From NCBI GenBank assembly GCA_025174535.1, contig JALBUN010000034.1, positions 164,501 to 228,500 of the forward strand: 64,000 bases of DNA. Direction: 5' to 3'. Positions 39,701 through 51,167 of the stretch are shown in pieces. A program made the translations under genes and the position numbers. The notes under the pieces were generated by a model. The model did not search any database. It saw nothing but the letters and a program-made list of their open reading frames with translations, and was not told the DNA's origin. Source of the stretch: Cantharellus purpuraceus. Its lineage: Eukaryota > Basidiomycota > Agaricomycetes > Cantharellales > Hydnaceae. Within the stretch, counting starts at the first letter, position 1, and each line of letters opens with the position of its first letter.

Positions 39701-40303
39701 CAACAATACCGCCATTCAGCCATGTTTGATAAGCCTCTTCCACCCATTCCTCCTTCATTATGGGGAGGTTTCTCTCCACTGCGCACTGTATTTTATGTAA
39801 GAATTTATGCGACAAAGTAAAGATATGACAAGCCTTGTATTTGGCACTTCCAGGAGCGTCAGCTACCAGATGTGTGACCTGGTCCGTGAAGTCATTGGAT
39901 CGGACTGCCCCTAGCTCCTGAGCACGAGAGAACAGGGTGCGCTACTCCAGTTTGAGATACTAAACCATGTTCACTGATATGAGCTGTTGTCACTCACCTT
40001 GTCCAGGTCTCCTGTGGCACAAAGCACGATGCCATGAAACGGCTTATTTCCCGCAGCAACGTCAAAAACTTCGTCAGCAACGTCAGCCTCGTTCATATCG
40101 ACGCGTGGTAGACTGGTATGTCGTGCATTTGAACGTGAACTCGAGGCCTGCGCAGGACGCAGTATGACATTGGGAACCTAGATAGATAAAATAGATATTA
40201 AGAGGGTAAAACAACATATTTATCGGATAATACCTTGACTGCGCCACGTCGTTTGGAATCCTTCATCTTGTAGGTCGAGAGCGTCAGAGTCTTTGATGCT
40301 CAT
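36753..40303 (-). CDS. Four-BRCT replication/checkpoint scaffold, Dpb11/Rad4 (TopBP1) homologue
   Basis: In the fungal family this protein bridges phosphorylated Sld3/Sld2-type factors to start DNA replication and activates the ATR-type checkpoint. The ATG is at 40303 (MSIKDSDALDLQDEGFQ). BRCT1 comprises KPFHGIVLCATGDLDK, FTDQVTHLVADAPGSAKYK and the exon with PIMKEEWVEEAYQTW. BRCT2 has FSGVKLCITGMEGINSRKKI and RIVWEEWLWDSIEFGG. A linker of about 150 residues follows. BRCT3 has LFSGYKIRALGEARGPALHE and QIADFIIVRLVR. BRCT4 has LSGFEPAETCWTKRLVRAIG and GVGVVGIEWLNNIVTTGK. The long tail is basic and serine-rich (TALLGKRRM, SRKRSRPPSR) and contains RVIYEDPGQRAEKRKLIALF, a motif near the end of fungal homologues. 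The stop is at 36753. The gene is divergent from GET4, with about 1 kb between the two starts. Confidence 0.87.
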
Positions 40304-40539
40304 GCGGGTTATTTGCGCGTACATATGGACCCACAATCGGAGATGAAAGACGGAGACCACAACAGTCTTGTTTGTATACCAGTACGATTGTCCACAACCA
40401 CTCTGTTGGATTTTCAAGCCGCGCGTCGATTATGGACGCGCATTTGGCATGTATCACTATGTGTATGAATGGCTCGTGCTGTTGTCTTGCTGAGCCTTAA
40501 AGTTGTAGGTAGGATATATTTTCACAGGTGTACTCGTTT

Positions 40540-40680
40540 CACCTCAGCGCTTTTGTCACTTGCGCTGAGGTGAGTAGGTCTATTCAGTTGTATGTTATGT
40601 ATCCTGATAGTTTTCAGTTGTATACTAGGTAGCTATGAATATATAGTGCTTTTGTCACTTGCGCTGAGTTGTATACTAGC
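40540..40680. repeat. Hairpin and duplicated 21-bp element in a divergent promoter region
   Basis: A perfect 11-bp inverted repeat, CACCTCAGCGC at 40540-40550 and GCGCTGAGGTG at 40562-40572, encloses an 11-bp loop. The segment GCTTTTGTCACTTGCGCTGAG occurs at 40549-40569 and again unchanged at 40648-40668. AGTTGTATACTAG occurs at 40616-40628 and 40667-40679. The set lies between the divergent Dpb11-like and GET4 genes. Confidence 0.85.
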
Positions 40681-41296
40681 TCCTCTGTGTTGTCACAAGT
40701 TTTTCTATACACTCCACATTGGATGGGCTTCAGTGGCTTCTAGCGTTGCATAGGAGTTCGTGTTGCGTCCAAAGGAATATGAATCTACAACAACCAGGGT
40801 ACAGGTATTCAAATCAACACCGGAGCTCAAGCCAGCTGGTGGCACCTCCAAACATGCCCCTTCACAATGGCTATTGGATGTAACATGATATCACAGGATC
40901 ATGGTAGAAGAACATACCAGATGTCACAAACGAACGCGAACAAAGGCTCATACTTTCACCAATTATGTAATTTCACCCAGTTTATTATGCTGTGATATAT
41001 GTATAATAAATCCATTTGTATTGGTATATGGTCTGTATCCTGGCAGATGCTGTCCAATGCATCCGACATGACAGCCAATTCTCGTAACATCGGAATGTAT
41101 CCGCTGCCGAGGTAGCACTTGGCCGGGGCGCTTGAGACTTCAAGTTCATACGACATTCTCTACTTCTAGACGCGCCACTCTAAGCTCCAGTCCTGAAAGG
41201 TGCTTGAAAGAGATTCCGTAGCGGTGATTATCATCTCCAATTGCATAAAGCGAGGATAAATTGTCACCTGTCACTTGTCACGCGCCACCGTCATAC

Positions 41297-42584
41297 ATGC
41301 CACCAGCACCCTCCTCGTCACGGGCGTTAGCTGCTATCCTTCCTCAGATCCCTACTGCACCATATGAAGCTCATCAGAAAGCTAGGACTTTCGCCTCCCG
41401 CTATGTGAAAGCGGGTCAGTACGACGTAGCGATCGACGTGCTCTTCCAGTCAACCAGAGAGTTACTTAAAGTGGGCCAACAAGGCAGCGGCACAGACCTT
41501 GGAGGATTCATTCTTGAGGCGTATGACAGCAAAGGCGAGACAGTCACAGAGGAGTCTCGAGGTCAGAGTCTGTTGTACTGCGCTGGGTTATTATTGTGTA
41601 CCAACCTTGAAGTGGCCGGCAGGACGCCTGACGCAATTAATCGCATTAATCGGTTCTGGTGGCTCCTGGAGAAAAATATTTATTGACAAATGCATAGCGT
41701 TGGTCATCCTCTCTTTTCTGTGCCATTGTATCATTGAAAAGGGATGACAGTTGGTCTGCAAAGCATGGCCCTTGTCCGACAGGCGATCCGGATCTGCATC
41801 ACTATGTTGGGGAGCTCTTGTACAAGGGTATGTATCGAATCTGCCATAGTCTCTCAGTTATTTGAGCTTCATAAAGAGGGATTCTTGGAACTCGCTGAGC
41901 CTCATTTACTCGCTGCTGGGAAACGTGACAGTGCTCGTCTTTTGGCGCATCTGCTCCTTGACTGGTCGAATGGTGCTTCTGATGTTGGTTTATATGCCTC
42001 CAGAGGCGTGATTCCGTACGTTTTTGTCTTTCCTCAGTGGTGTGCGACTCAATTTTCCACTTTTAGTTATTTACTCGAAGGCAATGTTCTCGCCGCCCGG
42101 ACGTTTCTCTCCCATTTTATGACCCAGCTAGTTTCTTCTCGTCCTGAAATACTTGCCGAACAAGCTCCTCTCCAAGTTGGCGCTACCTCAGACGAGATCT
42201 TCGTTACACGCGACCAGGCTCTGAACTTCCTCCAACTTGCAATCCGGACGTGTCAGCGAGCCCAGGGCGAGAAGAACAAAACGGTCAGAGAGGCATGGGT
42301 GCGATTATGTGGAACTTATCAATCAAAAGGCGGGTTAATCGCGAGCCCTCCGATGCGCAAAGTGTGTCGCACAGTTTTGCACAGTTTTTTTCTATAACAG
42401 CAACTCATGCTCACAATCCTGTTTCCAGGCCTTGTCGGAGCTCGCAAATCTTTATTTTAGCATACCCCTGCCACGTGGACAAGCAAACCCCTTGCAAGAT
42501 ATGCTTTCATCTTTGTTTGGTGGTGGTCCAGGGCCAGCGCAACGAAGAACTCTGAATCCTGCCGAGGGTGTCGGTCTCGATTAA
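41297..42584 (+). CDS. GET4: Get4, tail-anchored protein targeting factor
   Basis: The Get4 subunit pairs with Get5 and hands tail-anchored membrane proteins from Sgt2 to Get3 in the cytosol. The ATG is at 41297 (MPPAPSSSRALAAILPQ). Conserved helical-repeat segments follow: YEAHQKARTFASRYVKAGQY, DVAIDVLFQSTRELLKVGQQ, GSGTDLGGFILEAY, then across an intron RLTQLIALIGSGGSWRKIF. Next are DPDLHHYVGELLYK, FLELAEPHLLAAGKRDSARL, YLLEGNVLAARTFLSHF, FLQLAIRTCQRAQGE and KGGLIASPPM. The last exon has ALSELANLYFSIPLPRG and the usual MLSSLFGGGPGP ending, with TAA at 42582-42584. Six introns of 50-75 bp restore the frame throughout. No lesion was found. Confidence 0.92.
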
Positions 42585-43011
42585 CAGGGCTTGTTGGTAG
42601 ACTTACGTTTGTTTCAATACTAGTAGAGCTATCTCAGATCACATCTTGATGTTGGGTATTACCTGCCTCCTCAGGCCGAGTATGTGTTCTAGGAACACGA
42701 CCAGTTGGTATCATGACCAATGCCGTAGATTATCCATTTGGGGATCTTCTTAGTCTCTCCGCTTCAAGATCTACTTGCTGGTCACTACGTGCGGCTAGAT
42801 TAGTAGGAAAGACGGATTTCTCTCCCGCTGGTGCACGGGTCATGAACATTGTAAGCTGTTTCTCTTTGTTACATGTGCATGCAAGTCCGTCATCAGTTTT
42901 GGGGGTAGTCAAGAATCAGGGCTAATTCTGTGCATTTCCAGTACATATGAGGCACTACATACAAGGACAAGTTTGTCACGTCCGTGGAAAGATAACATAG
43001 ACATACACTCT
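42585..43011. other. Short spacer, no gene seen
   Basis: A 70-codon plus-strand frame at 42713-42925 has no recognisable similarity. The 3' ends of GET4 and the next gene face each other across this stretch. Confidence 0.5.
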
Positions 43012-43742
43012 TCAATTTGGAGGCAACGTTGGCAGGTTTTTTTCTGCAGAACTATTTCTGTACAGTCCGACTATTTCTCTCTTTTCTTCGTTATTTTCTT
43101 GATGAACAAGAAATGCCCCCTGATCCTCACCCTTTGAAGAAACTTTCTTTCCGGACCATCTTCTTGTTGCACGGATGGCGGTTACTACTTTCTTCAATTG
43201 CGTCCCCTTTCGTCCCAGGGAAGTATCAGGGGGCCTTGCCTTCGTTTCAGAGATGGAGGCGACTGGGACTCCCCACTCGTTCTTTTTCTCTTGCAAGTAC
43301 GGAACCGTTTGAACATCGTTCTTGTGGACACTTGACGTACGGTCCGTGAAGCATTCTGTTAAAAGAGGAGACCTCACTAAAAGCCGCATGGTCCGGTGAA
43401 GAACAAGCACGTACTGGCGTCTTTGCTCCCTTCCAAGCCATCCGTGTCATACTCATCGTCGTACTCGTACTCCGTGTCCTCGTCGCTGTCAGAACCAGCG
43501 TCTGGCGCCTTCCCTGCCCATTTCATCTGTCCTCCATAAAATGACCCTGGCTCTCCCAACCACAACTCATCTCCCTGGCGGAACGTGTATCTCTCCGTCC
43601 TTTCATCGTAACCAACACGCTTCATTCCGGGTGGAAGCCGATGTGCGTCCTAAACACAAGGTAGAGAATTTTGTCACCAAGAAGCGATGGGTTAATGCAG
43701 TTATCAACCACATACATCATCATAAGTATTGGTGAGGGCCAT
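43012..43742 (-). CDS. Small conserved basidiomycete protein with acidic segment
   Basis: Three exons fit. The first is only MALTNTYDD, from the ATG at 43742. The second gives AHRLPPGMKRVGYDERTERY, TFRQGDELWLGEPGSFYGG, then an acidic run (DSDEDTEYEYDDEYDTD). The third, reached by an intron from about 43346 to 43410, is basic and serine-rich and stops at 43012. The MALTxTYDDVHRLPxGMKRVGYD signature recurs in Agaricomycete genomes, where I recall it often being labelled as a CBM50/LysM protein. I see neither a LysM repeat nor a signal peptide, so I would not assert chitin binding. The function is unknown. Confidence 0.6.
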
Positions 43743-45428
43743 GGTTCAACTTGAATGCAGATCGACGTGATGGGAGGGGGCGTATTTTGAAGCGGGTTGT
43801 CACCACGAGCAGACCTTTATATCACTAGGACCAGAGGCGATGATCCGACACAATGACAAGCGTCTCATCACAACTCGCGGGTCTCACGGTGAGGTATGCT
43901 ATATCTGGTATTTCGTCCTTTCCGGAGTTGCACACGCTCTTGTCCGAAAGATCACCGGTTCGTAACTGAGGTGACATGTAGTATTCATGGCTTATTTAAA
44001 GATGCGGCGGTGCAAACTCGGACTTCCGCAACCAAGCCCTCGTCGCAAATCAAATGCGACAAGTAACACGAAGAGTCTAATAGCCCTCTCGTATTGGCTA
44101 CTCCTACGGGGAACCAGGCGATCATTTCACATGTAGTGAAGTCGCGAGACCTGTAGACGCTGCAGGCGGCAATTGGCTATGCACACAGCGGTGGGCAACC
44201 ACTGCAATTACTATATTAAACTTCGTGGTTCTAAGTTGTGATGGGAGGCGCACAGAAGACAGCCATAGTGTTATACCTTCTGTCCATGAGATCAAGGGCT
44301 AGCATCGCCAGTTCGAAGTAAAGCTTCCCCAACACCAGTATGCCCGAAGAAGCACTCACTGTTGATGTGCAAGAGAGTGCAGAAGTGTATGGCAGTGCAA
44401 TTTGAAAGTGGCGCAGGGTTAAAGCGTGGGTAGGCTCCAGTGCTGCGTCAGCTTGATAGGAACGTCCTTGTGCCGAGGTGCCGACCGAGCACCGGTACCC
44501 ATGACGCTGGCATTAGCAACGTATTTGTAGATTGCACTAAAGCGACGATGGTCTAAGAGTACAACTAAAATTAAGGACAGCCATGGCCGCCTGTTACTGT
44601 GTTAATTTGTCCTCTACTCTGGCCGATGATACTTCATAGCCATCCATATATCAGTACGTCGTTAGTTGATGGCCTAGGCCCAACCATGTACGTCTTGTCT
44701 TCTGTTCAACAATGGGCTTGTGCTCGCGGTGAATCTTAAAGCTTAAAGGTCAAAACCGAGGTGAATTGAACAATCAAAGTGAGAGGCGAACGCAGTGACG
44801 AACCTATCACGCCATGCCTGAGCCAGAGGTTAGATCTAGCACATGTTTTCAGTGAGCTGTCTGACATGTCTCGGCTCATCATCCCTGGCTTATGAGGTAA
44901 TTGACGTTGAGCTTCCCCGGTATGAGTTGTTCGAATTCGATACATAGATCGATTAACGGGGTTCCCGGACTTCCTTGTAAGAGCACCCATTAGTGCGTGT
45001 TTTGATCAGTTTCTGTTTTTCTCAATGTCGAGCACTGATATCGCCACGTCGGAAGCTACTACTTCCGTACCCTTGTAATCACCATTCATCAAATCTATGA
45101 GCATAATTGTTTTCACACTCATTAAAGTGAATAAGCATCGACTAGCATTATTTAGTCTTTTCATCGGCGATGCGTGCATGGTCAAGACGGCCGAAACAAC
45201 AGCGTCATATAGTTCATGAAAAAACCCATCAGCTGAAGCAATGTATATGTCGTACGAGTCGTGATCATCAACGTGATAAAGAAACATGTCAAGAGAGCAA
45301 TGCGAAAACCTATGCTATGTGATAGAACAAGTGGTGAGGAGATGTCCCACACTGAGATGATAAGTATACGAGGTGCTGAGAGTACAATAAATGCTGAGAA
45401 ATGAAACATATGAGGCGATGTCCATAGG
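43743..45428. other. Gene-poor spacer
   Basis: No reading frame is convincing; the longest are under 95 codons and unassigned. This DNA is upstream of the small acidic-protein gene and downstream of the arrestin-like gene. Confidence 0.5.
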
Positions 45429-48400
45429 TTATGAAGCAGACTGTTGATATTTCTTTATTAGTTCCTTGAGCCTAGTTTTCCCGAAACCCATGTCCCGGGG
45501 TGACACAGGCGAAAACTTGTTGGACGAATCCTCAGAAGGGTACTCGCTAAGAGTTGAGCTGATAGCAGGTGGCTTCGCCGTCGATAAAGGTACTGCAGGG
45601 GGGCGAGCAAGCGATGCAGTGCTCGAAAGGTAAGGCTTCGCGTGAGAAGGAACAACAGCAGCAGGAACCGACGCTGATTTCACCATATTCCGAGGCTGCG
45701 GAGGCTGTGTGGTTGAGGTGGGAGGTGACGGCACGTCGTCACGTGTAGAATTCGGCAGTGCTAGAGTGGGAGTTGAACTAGCTTTCGATCTGCCTACATC
45801 TAAGGACGTAGGGCGCGAAGTAGCCAGCTTCGTGACGGGTTTGGACGGCTTCGTGGGCTGATTGCCATTCTCCCCCTCTTGAGCCATAGAGGCCCACAAT
45901 GCAGCCACAGAAGTCGTGATCCCACCTTTACCTCCTCGCGCAGAACGCACGTCATACTTTGTTTCAGGTATGCCTTGCAGATATGGAGACTTCGTCAACT
46001 GCCGAGCAACTCTTCCATGTTCTGGTGCAGGAGTAGACACAGATATTTCTCCTTCCAACACTGTTTCGTCTAAAGGTGGTACTGGCTTGCGACGGTAAGG
46101 GCTAGCCGGGGATGGAGCCTTAGGTGATGTGGAGGGAGTAGGAGACAGGGCTGGTTTGTCCACTACAGGCTTGGGCAATGGCTTGCCTTGTAGAGCGTTT
46201 GGCTTGTCAGGTCTTGATGGCGATTTAGGACCCGGAGATGGACTGGACGATCCCTCTTTCAAATTAGGGACGCTGAGTTTCCTGAGTGTCTTCGCATCAG
46301 GAAGTGAGTCCTTTGGGATGAGAGTGGGTGATGATAACGAAGGCACCGGACCAGTGTCCGGTATCTTATCATCCGCTGGCCCTTCTGACACATTCTCGGC
46401 GCCACTATTCCTTCTGAGCGATTTTGAATCATTGCTGTGCACCATCCCGTCAAGGCCGGGTCGAGTGACTACACCTCCTAACCAGTCAGCCACTCTACCT
46501 TTCGCAGCCTTCCTCAACTTTATTGCATCCTGCTCCTTGACCTGCTCCACTTTCTGGCGTTCCTCGCGAGTCACAGATGACGGGTCTTCATCAGTAGTTG
46601 CACCCTTGGTCACAACCTTCTTTCTGCTATTCGCATACGAAGCTGCAGGAACGTTATTAGACGTGGCGGTCGCGCCTGCTGCACGACTAGCCGGGTATGC
46701 CGGCAAATCGGTTGAGCCGTTTGATGCCAACGCCAGGCTCGAGATCTCCGAATCACCGGCCTCTGGATGTATAGATGCATTAGCAGAACGCGGATTGGTG
46801 GGCGCCGCAGTCAACCCTAGGTCAAATACGGTTGGACGCTCAGGTGCGCTAGGTTTGCGAGTTCCAACTTCGAGTAGTAGCCGCCGTTCAAGAGCGTCCA
46901 GCCCACTGGAATGCTGCTCAGGCTTAAGTCTTAGTGCCCCGCCACGCACATCCTCTCTATCCCGGCCTCTACCAACTCGTTGCCGCTCCTTGTCATCAGT
47001 GCTGATCCTCCTTGCCACAGGGCTGGGTCTCAGAACCGATTTCACAGGTCTATCCTCCTTGGCTTCTCCAGTCTTTCCCTCGACTGGCTGAAGTTTAAAT
47101 ACCTCATTAGCCAATGGGACACCCGACACCTTCCTCAACACCTCTGGTTTTTCGCTAGGTGCTAAGGATGTCGGCGAAGTCATACTTAATCTCCTTTCCT
47201 TCTCCACTCTCTCTAAATCATCTAAAACATCCTTGACGCTCTTTGCCTCCTCACCAGGTGCAAGATCGACCATCCTTTCCAAGAGATCTACTCTTCCGCT
47301 TCTAGCGGTTCCGTGTGTTTCCTGGGTGGCGTCACGAAGTGAAGTGAACGAGCTTCGAGGCGACAGCATCGGACGTGGAGACAACACTGGTGGACCACCA
47401 TGACGCGGTAGGTTTGTCGTATCCAAAGTAATGCCTGTCGGCGGCGGTGCAGACGATGCGGCGGGAAATCGATGCGATGTAGGCGACATGGATCGGGCGC
47501 GCGTCGACAGCCGCAAGTGATTGGAGATTCGTGAAGCACGCTCGCCCTTACCTTCTTCTGCTTCTGCACTCTCCCGTAAGTCTGCCTCTGGCTGAGCAGG
47601 TAACTGTGAATGAAATGATGCATCTGGCTGTTCCTGATGATGGATAGCAGGATACACAGGACCCACAGCCTCAACACCTGGCAGCCCACTAGGAAGTCCC
47701 CCAGGTGGCGGAGGAATATTGTGTGAATACCCGGCACCAGCACTGTTGGGTCTTGCTGGATATGCAAACGGTACAAGTGGCACAGGGTGGGGAGGGAAGT
47801 AGTAGGCCTGATGCGGACCAGGAACGTAGTAGGGTAAGGGAGACAAAGCAGGTGGCGGTGGGGACCATAAACGTTGATGCGGGGATGCAGAGTGTGGATA
47901 TGGCGACGGGGGATGGAAATACTGTTGCGGCGGGGAAGCGGATAAGGATGAAATTGGCGGTGAAACATAAGGATATGGCGGTGATGGGGTGCTAATGTCT
48001 GGCCCCGGCGAGTGCGTGAAGTACGGATGTGGGGCTTGAAAAACGGGAGACGTAGCTCCTGATCTTGGACGATGATGAAATGTATCCGGAGCAACTGCAT
48101 ATGCGTCTGCGATAGGAGGAGTATACGTTTCCAAAATTGGAGTGTCCTCGGGAAGTGTAGCTGGATGGCTGAGTTGGACCGGCATCTCAAACATCACATC
48201 CTTACTATTAGATCATCGAGTATAAGAGCAAGAAAAAGACTATGTAGATTCAACATACTGTCCGATGCCCATTCCAACCTTGATGCCCAACATGCATCTA
48301 ATCTCAAATAGTGGCTCCGTTCGTCTGCGACCACCTTCGTTATCGTCAGTACCATCACGGATGCCACCTTTGACGACACGTGCAGCCTTAGGAACATCGA

Positions 48401-49308
48401 ATACAAGATTTGCGACGCCCTCTGTACCAGCTTGAACACAGTACTCAGAGCCACGAAAGCTCTGCGAAAAGAGGGTATCTGAGAGCTGTAAAGGCGCCTG
48501 GGAGGTTGCAGCTGCATTTATTAGATGAAGCACCCGCGTGAGCGTGAGAGAAAGACCTGTGGTCTAAATATAAATGAGTAAGGAATACGTGAAATATCAG
48601 GTTACGCTGACCTTCCTTGGGGAGTGGTTCCTGACACGCAGTTCGAGACAGGCCTTTTGACCGGAGACGATCCTTCCGCCAACTATTCGCCCTTGAACAT
48701 ACATCTTACCGTTCTCACCCACAACGACGTGTTCCGCAGCTATGCCATCCATGTCCTCACACTGCACAACGTCTGTTTCAGTGACATCTGTAACAACGCG
48801 CTTCTCGCCCCTATGAGCAACCCCTACACTGGCTCTAACTTCATAACGAAGTTTTGCGAGACCTGATGCAAAGGAAATTGAGGATGGTGAAGATAGGGGA
48901 AGGCGAAAACGAAAGAAGAATGTAGTAATGCCGCGCCGTGCAGGAAAGTGACCCTGTGGAAAAGGCTCTCTAGGAGTGGGATCAGGATTAACAGCATTAG
49001 ATGGTGGAAGGCCGGGTCCTTGGAACAAACGACGAGAATGCAAGAATGTCGAGCTAGCCGAATGGTCGCGGGAATTGAGCTCTGGAAGACTCAATCAAAA
49101 TAAATAAATATCAACATCACGGAACATGCACACCCTGTATGGCAAACAACTCGACCATTATAAGGCCTAAGCCTACATCATTGTCGGCCCTACTCTCCAT
49201 CTCCATCTTCCCAGTGACATCTTGACCAGCAACGAACAGTGAGGAGGAGAGAGCAAGGGAGACTCTGACTTTTGAATGATGCGGCGTGGCATTCATCCCA
49301 GTCGCCAT
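45429..49308 (-). CDS. Large arrestin-like protein with long disordered tail
   Basis: The N-terminal part is an arrestin-like beta-sandwich built from three exons. The first (ATG at 49308) has SKVRVSLALSSSLFVAGQDV and VGLGLIMVELFAIQGV. The second has RRGITTFFFRFRLPLSSPSS and GRIVGGRIVSGQKACLELRV. The third has LFEIRCMLGIKVGMGIGQ, spliced near 48190 to KDVMFEMPVQLSHP. After this comes a tail of about 900 residues in one open exon, rich in proline, serine and alanine, with repeated PHPY/PPSPY-like patterns at 47600-48100. It ends FGKTRLKELIKKYQQSAS, a short amphipathic helix. Fungal arrestin-like (ART) proteins commonly recruit ubiquitin ligase to membrane transporters through PY motifs; a role of that kind is possible here but not shown. 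The total is about 1240 residues, and no lesion was seen. Confidence 0.72.
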
Positions 49309-49585
49309 CGTACTCGCTGTTGAACAACGCTACAGTACGCCCGGGACACGCTATAGTACGATTGCAGCTCTCGCTTCCCCGAGTAAGGGTAGTGGGTGAT
49401 TGTGGACCAATCCCATAGACGCCTGCCGCGGTGCCGCGGAAACTGCAGTCCAGACTCCGATTTTACCTTTCCGAACCATGTATCGGTAGTACGGGATGGT
49501 TCGGTACTTAGAGACATGTAGTCTAGGCCATCTGTTTCCTAACTACATAAGTAACGACTGGAAACTCCCCAGGAGTGTTCATATT

Positions 49586-51167
49586 ATGTTTTCCCAACTC
49601 TCAGCACAAGCTTTACTTGCCTCTACCGTTCTCGGTGCCTCTATTCCCCAGACCCTGCGCCTCACTCAGCGAACGACACACAAACACGCTAAAGGCACAC
49701 ACAATTTTCATCCTCACATCAACAAATCTAAAGGCGTCAGTGAGTCGTTAATAAATATCTTTCAAGGAACAGACCTCCAGTGCGTCTAGCTTCGCTGTTG
49801 AATGTTGAAGCCTATGATGCTAATACTGAATACCAACAGATGGGTTGGAAAGATAGGTTTCGGAACACCACCTCAAACATTCGACGTCGTGTTTGACACC
49901 GGCTCGTTTGATATTGAAGTCCCCGGCATCATGTGTGCGCTACCATGCAACAACCAACGGCAGTTTGATTACACTGTTAGCTCCACTTTTGTGAACATGA
50001 ATGAAACAGGAAAAATTCAGTTCTCAACGGGAGGAGGGGTGCAACCTAGTGAGTTGACACGTGATTCTGGATAATACACTGGCTGACATATGGCCAGGTG
50101 TATGTTCATGTTTTATGGCTGGTGGACGGCTTTCTTTTGACTGGAATATTCTACTAGAACTCTGAGTCACTGGAAGTATTAAAAGTTGTCGATACAATGA
50201 TCCTACTTGGCATTCGGGTACCAGAGACTACCTTCTATCTAATTACAGATCAATCATTCGGATTTGTCAGTGATCATCACACTCTTGTAGTTTCTCTCCG
50301 CTGATCCCTTTCTTGCAGTTTAACAACCCATATGATGGCATAGTGGGTATGTCTTTGTATTGCACGATGGTATCGACCACTCGACTAATCAAATTGTAGG
50401 CCTGGGCTTCCAACCAGACTCTAGCATTTATACTGCACTGCGACATAATGGTCTTCCAGGTAAGTTGTCGATCCCTCTAATCTTGCACAACACCATCTAA
50501 CCATCACTTTTTCAGCATTATTCAGCTTGTATTTGACCCCGCATCGCATCGGCAACGCTGAACTTACTCTCGGGGGTATTAATGAAACTATATTACACGG
50601 CTCGGAGCTTATCTGGGCACCAATTGTGAAATCGAAGTCTAATCGCGAGGCCTGGTCGCTCTCGCCATCCAATTTGATAGTGAACGGTAATGTTATAGAA
50701 GAAACCCTTTTTGCAAAGCAGCCCATGGTCTTTGACTCAGCGACAAGCAATATTGTCATGTCCCCCAAATTGGCAACTGTATGTCATGCCTTATACGTTC
50801 TGACAGAACGACAACGTTGATGACAGGGTGTCACCGGCTCTAGGCAATAAATGCTCTTATTTCTCCTGAAATCAAGCCCATCGGAGCAAGTGGAGCTTTC
50901 GGCATGCCTTGCGCCCGCATTCCCAGCATTCCAGCCCAAATCACCTTCACATTTGACAGCACAACGGGAAAACCTTTCAATCTCACTATTCCATCAAAAG
51001 AACTCAGCGTTGGACCCTTCGCTGACAACCCAAGCATCTGCCAAACATTGATCAATAGCCTGGATAGTATCGAGGGTGGCATCATTGGTGGTTCTCTACT
51101 AAAGCATTATTATTCAGTATGGGACGTCGACCATGCGAGGATGGGCTTCAAACACAACGGCTTTTGA
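49586..51167 (+). CDS. Secreted aspartic protease (pepsin family A1), atypical second active site
   Basis: A pepsin-like enzyme with a signal peptide ([22 protein letters not shown] at 49586) and a propeptide rich in histidine and lysine. The N-lobe has [20 protein letters not shown] with a normal first DTGS motif and the flap-region strands, then [18 protein letters not shown]. The C-lobe has [19 protein letters not shown] and [18 protein letters not shown], where the usual D-(S/T)-G-T is DSAT: the aspartate is kept but the glycine is alanine. It ends with [20 protein letters not shown] and RMGFKHNGF, stop at 51167. About seven exons are joined by short introns. The protein is probably exported to the vacuole or outside the cell. 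The altered motif may lower or change activity. Confidence 0.78.

Noticed and set aside
43012..43742. LysM/CBM50 chitin-binding call for the small acidic protein
   Set aside because: No LysM repeat or secretion signal is visible. I kept it as a conserved protein of unknown function.
46129..47091. 320-codon plus-strand frame
   Set aside because: It is antisense to the long low-complexity exon of the arrestin-like gene. Biased composition keeps the opposite strand open, and its translation resembles no protein.
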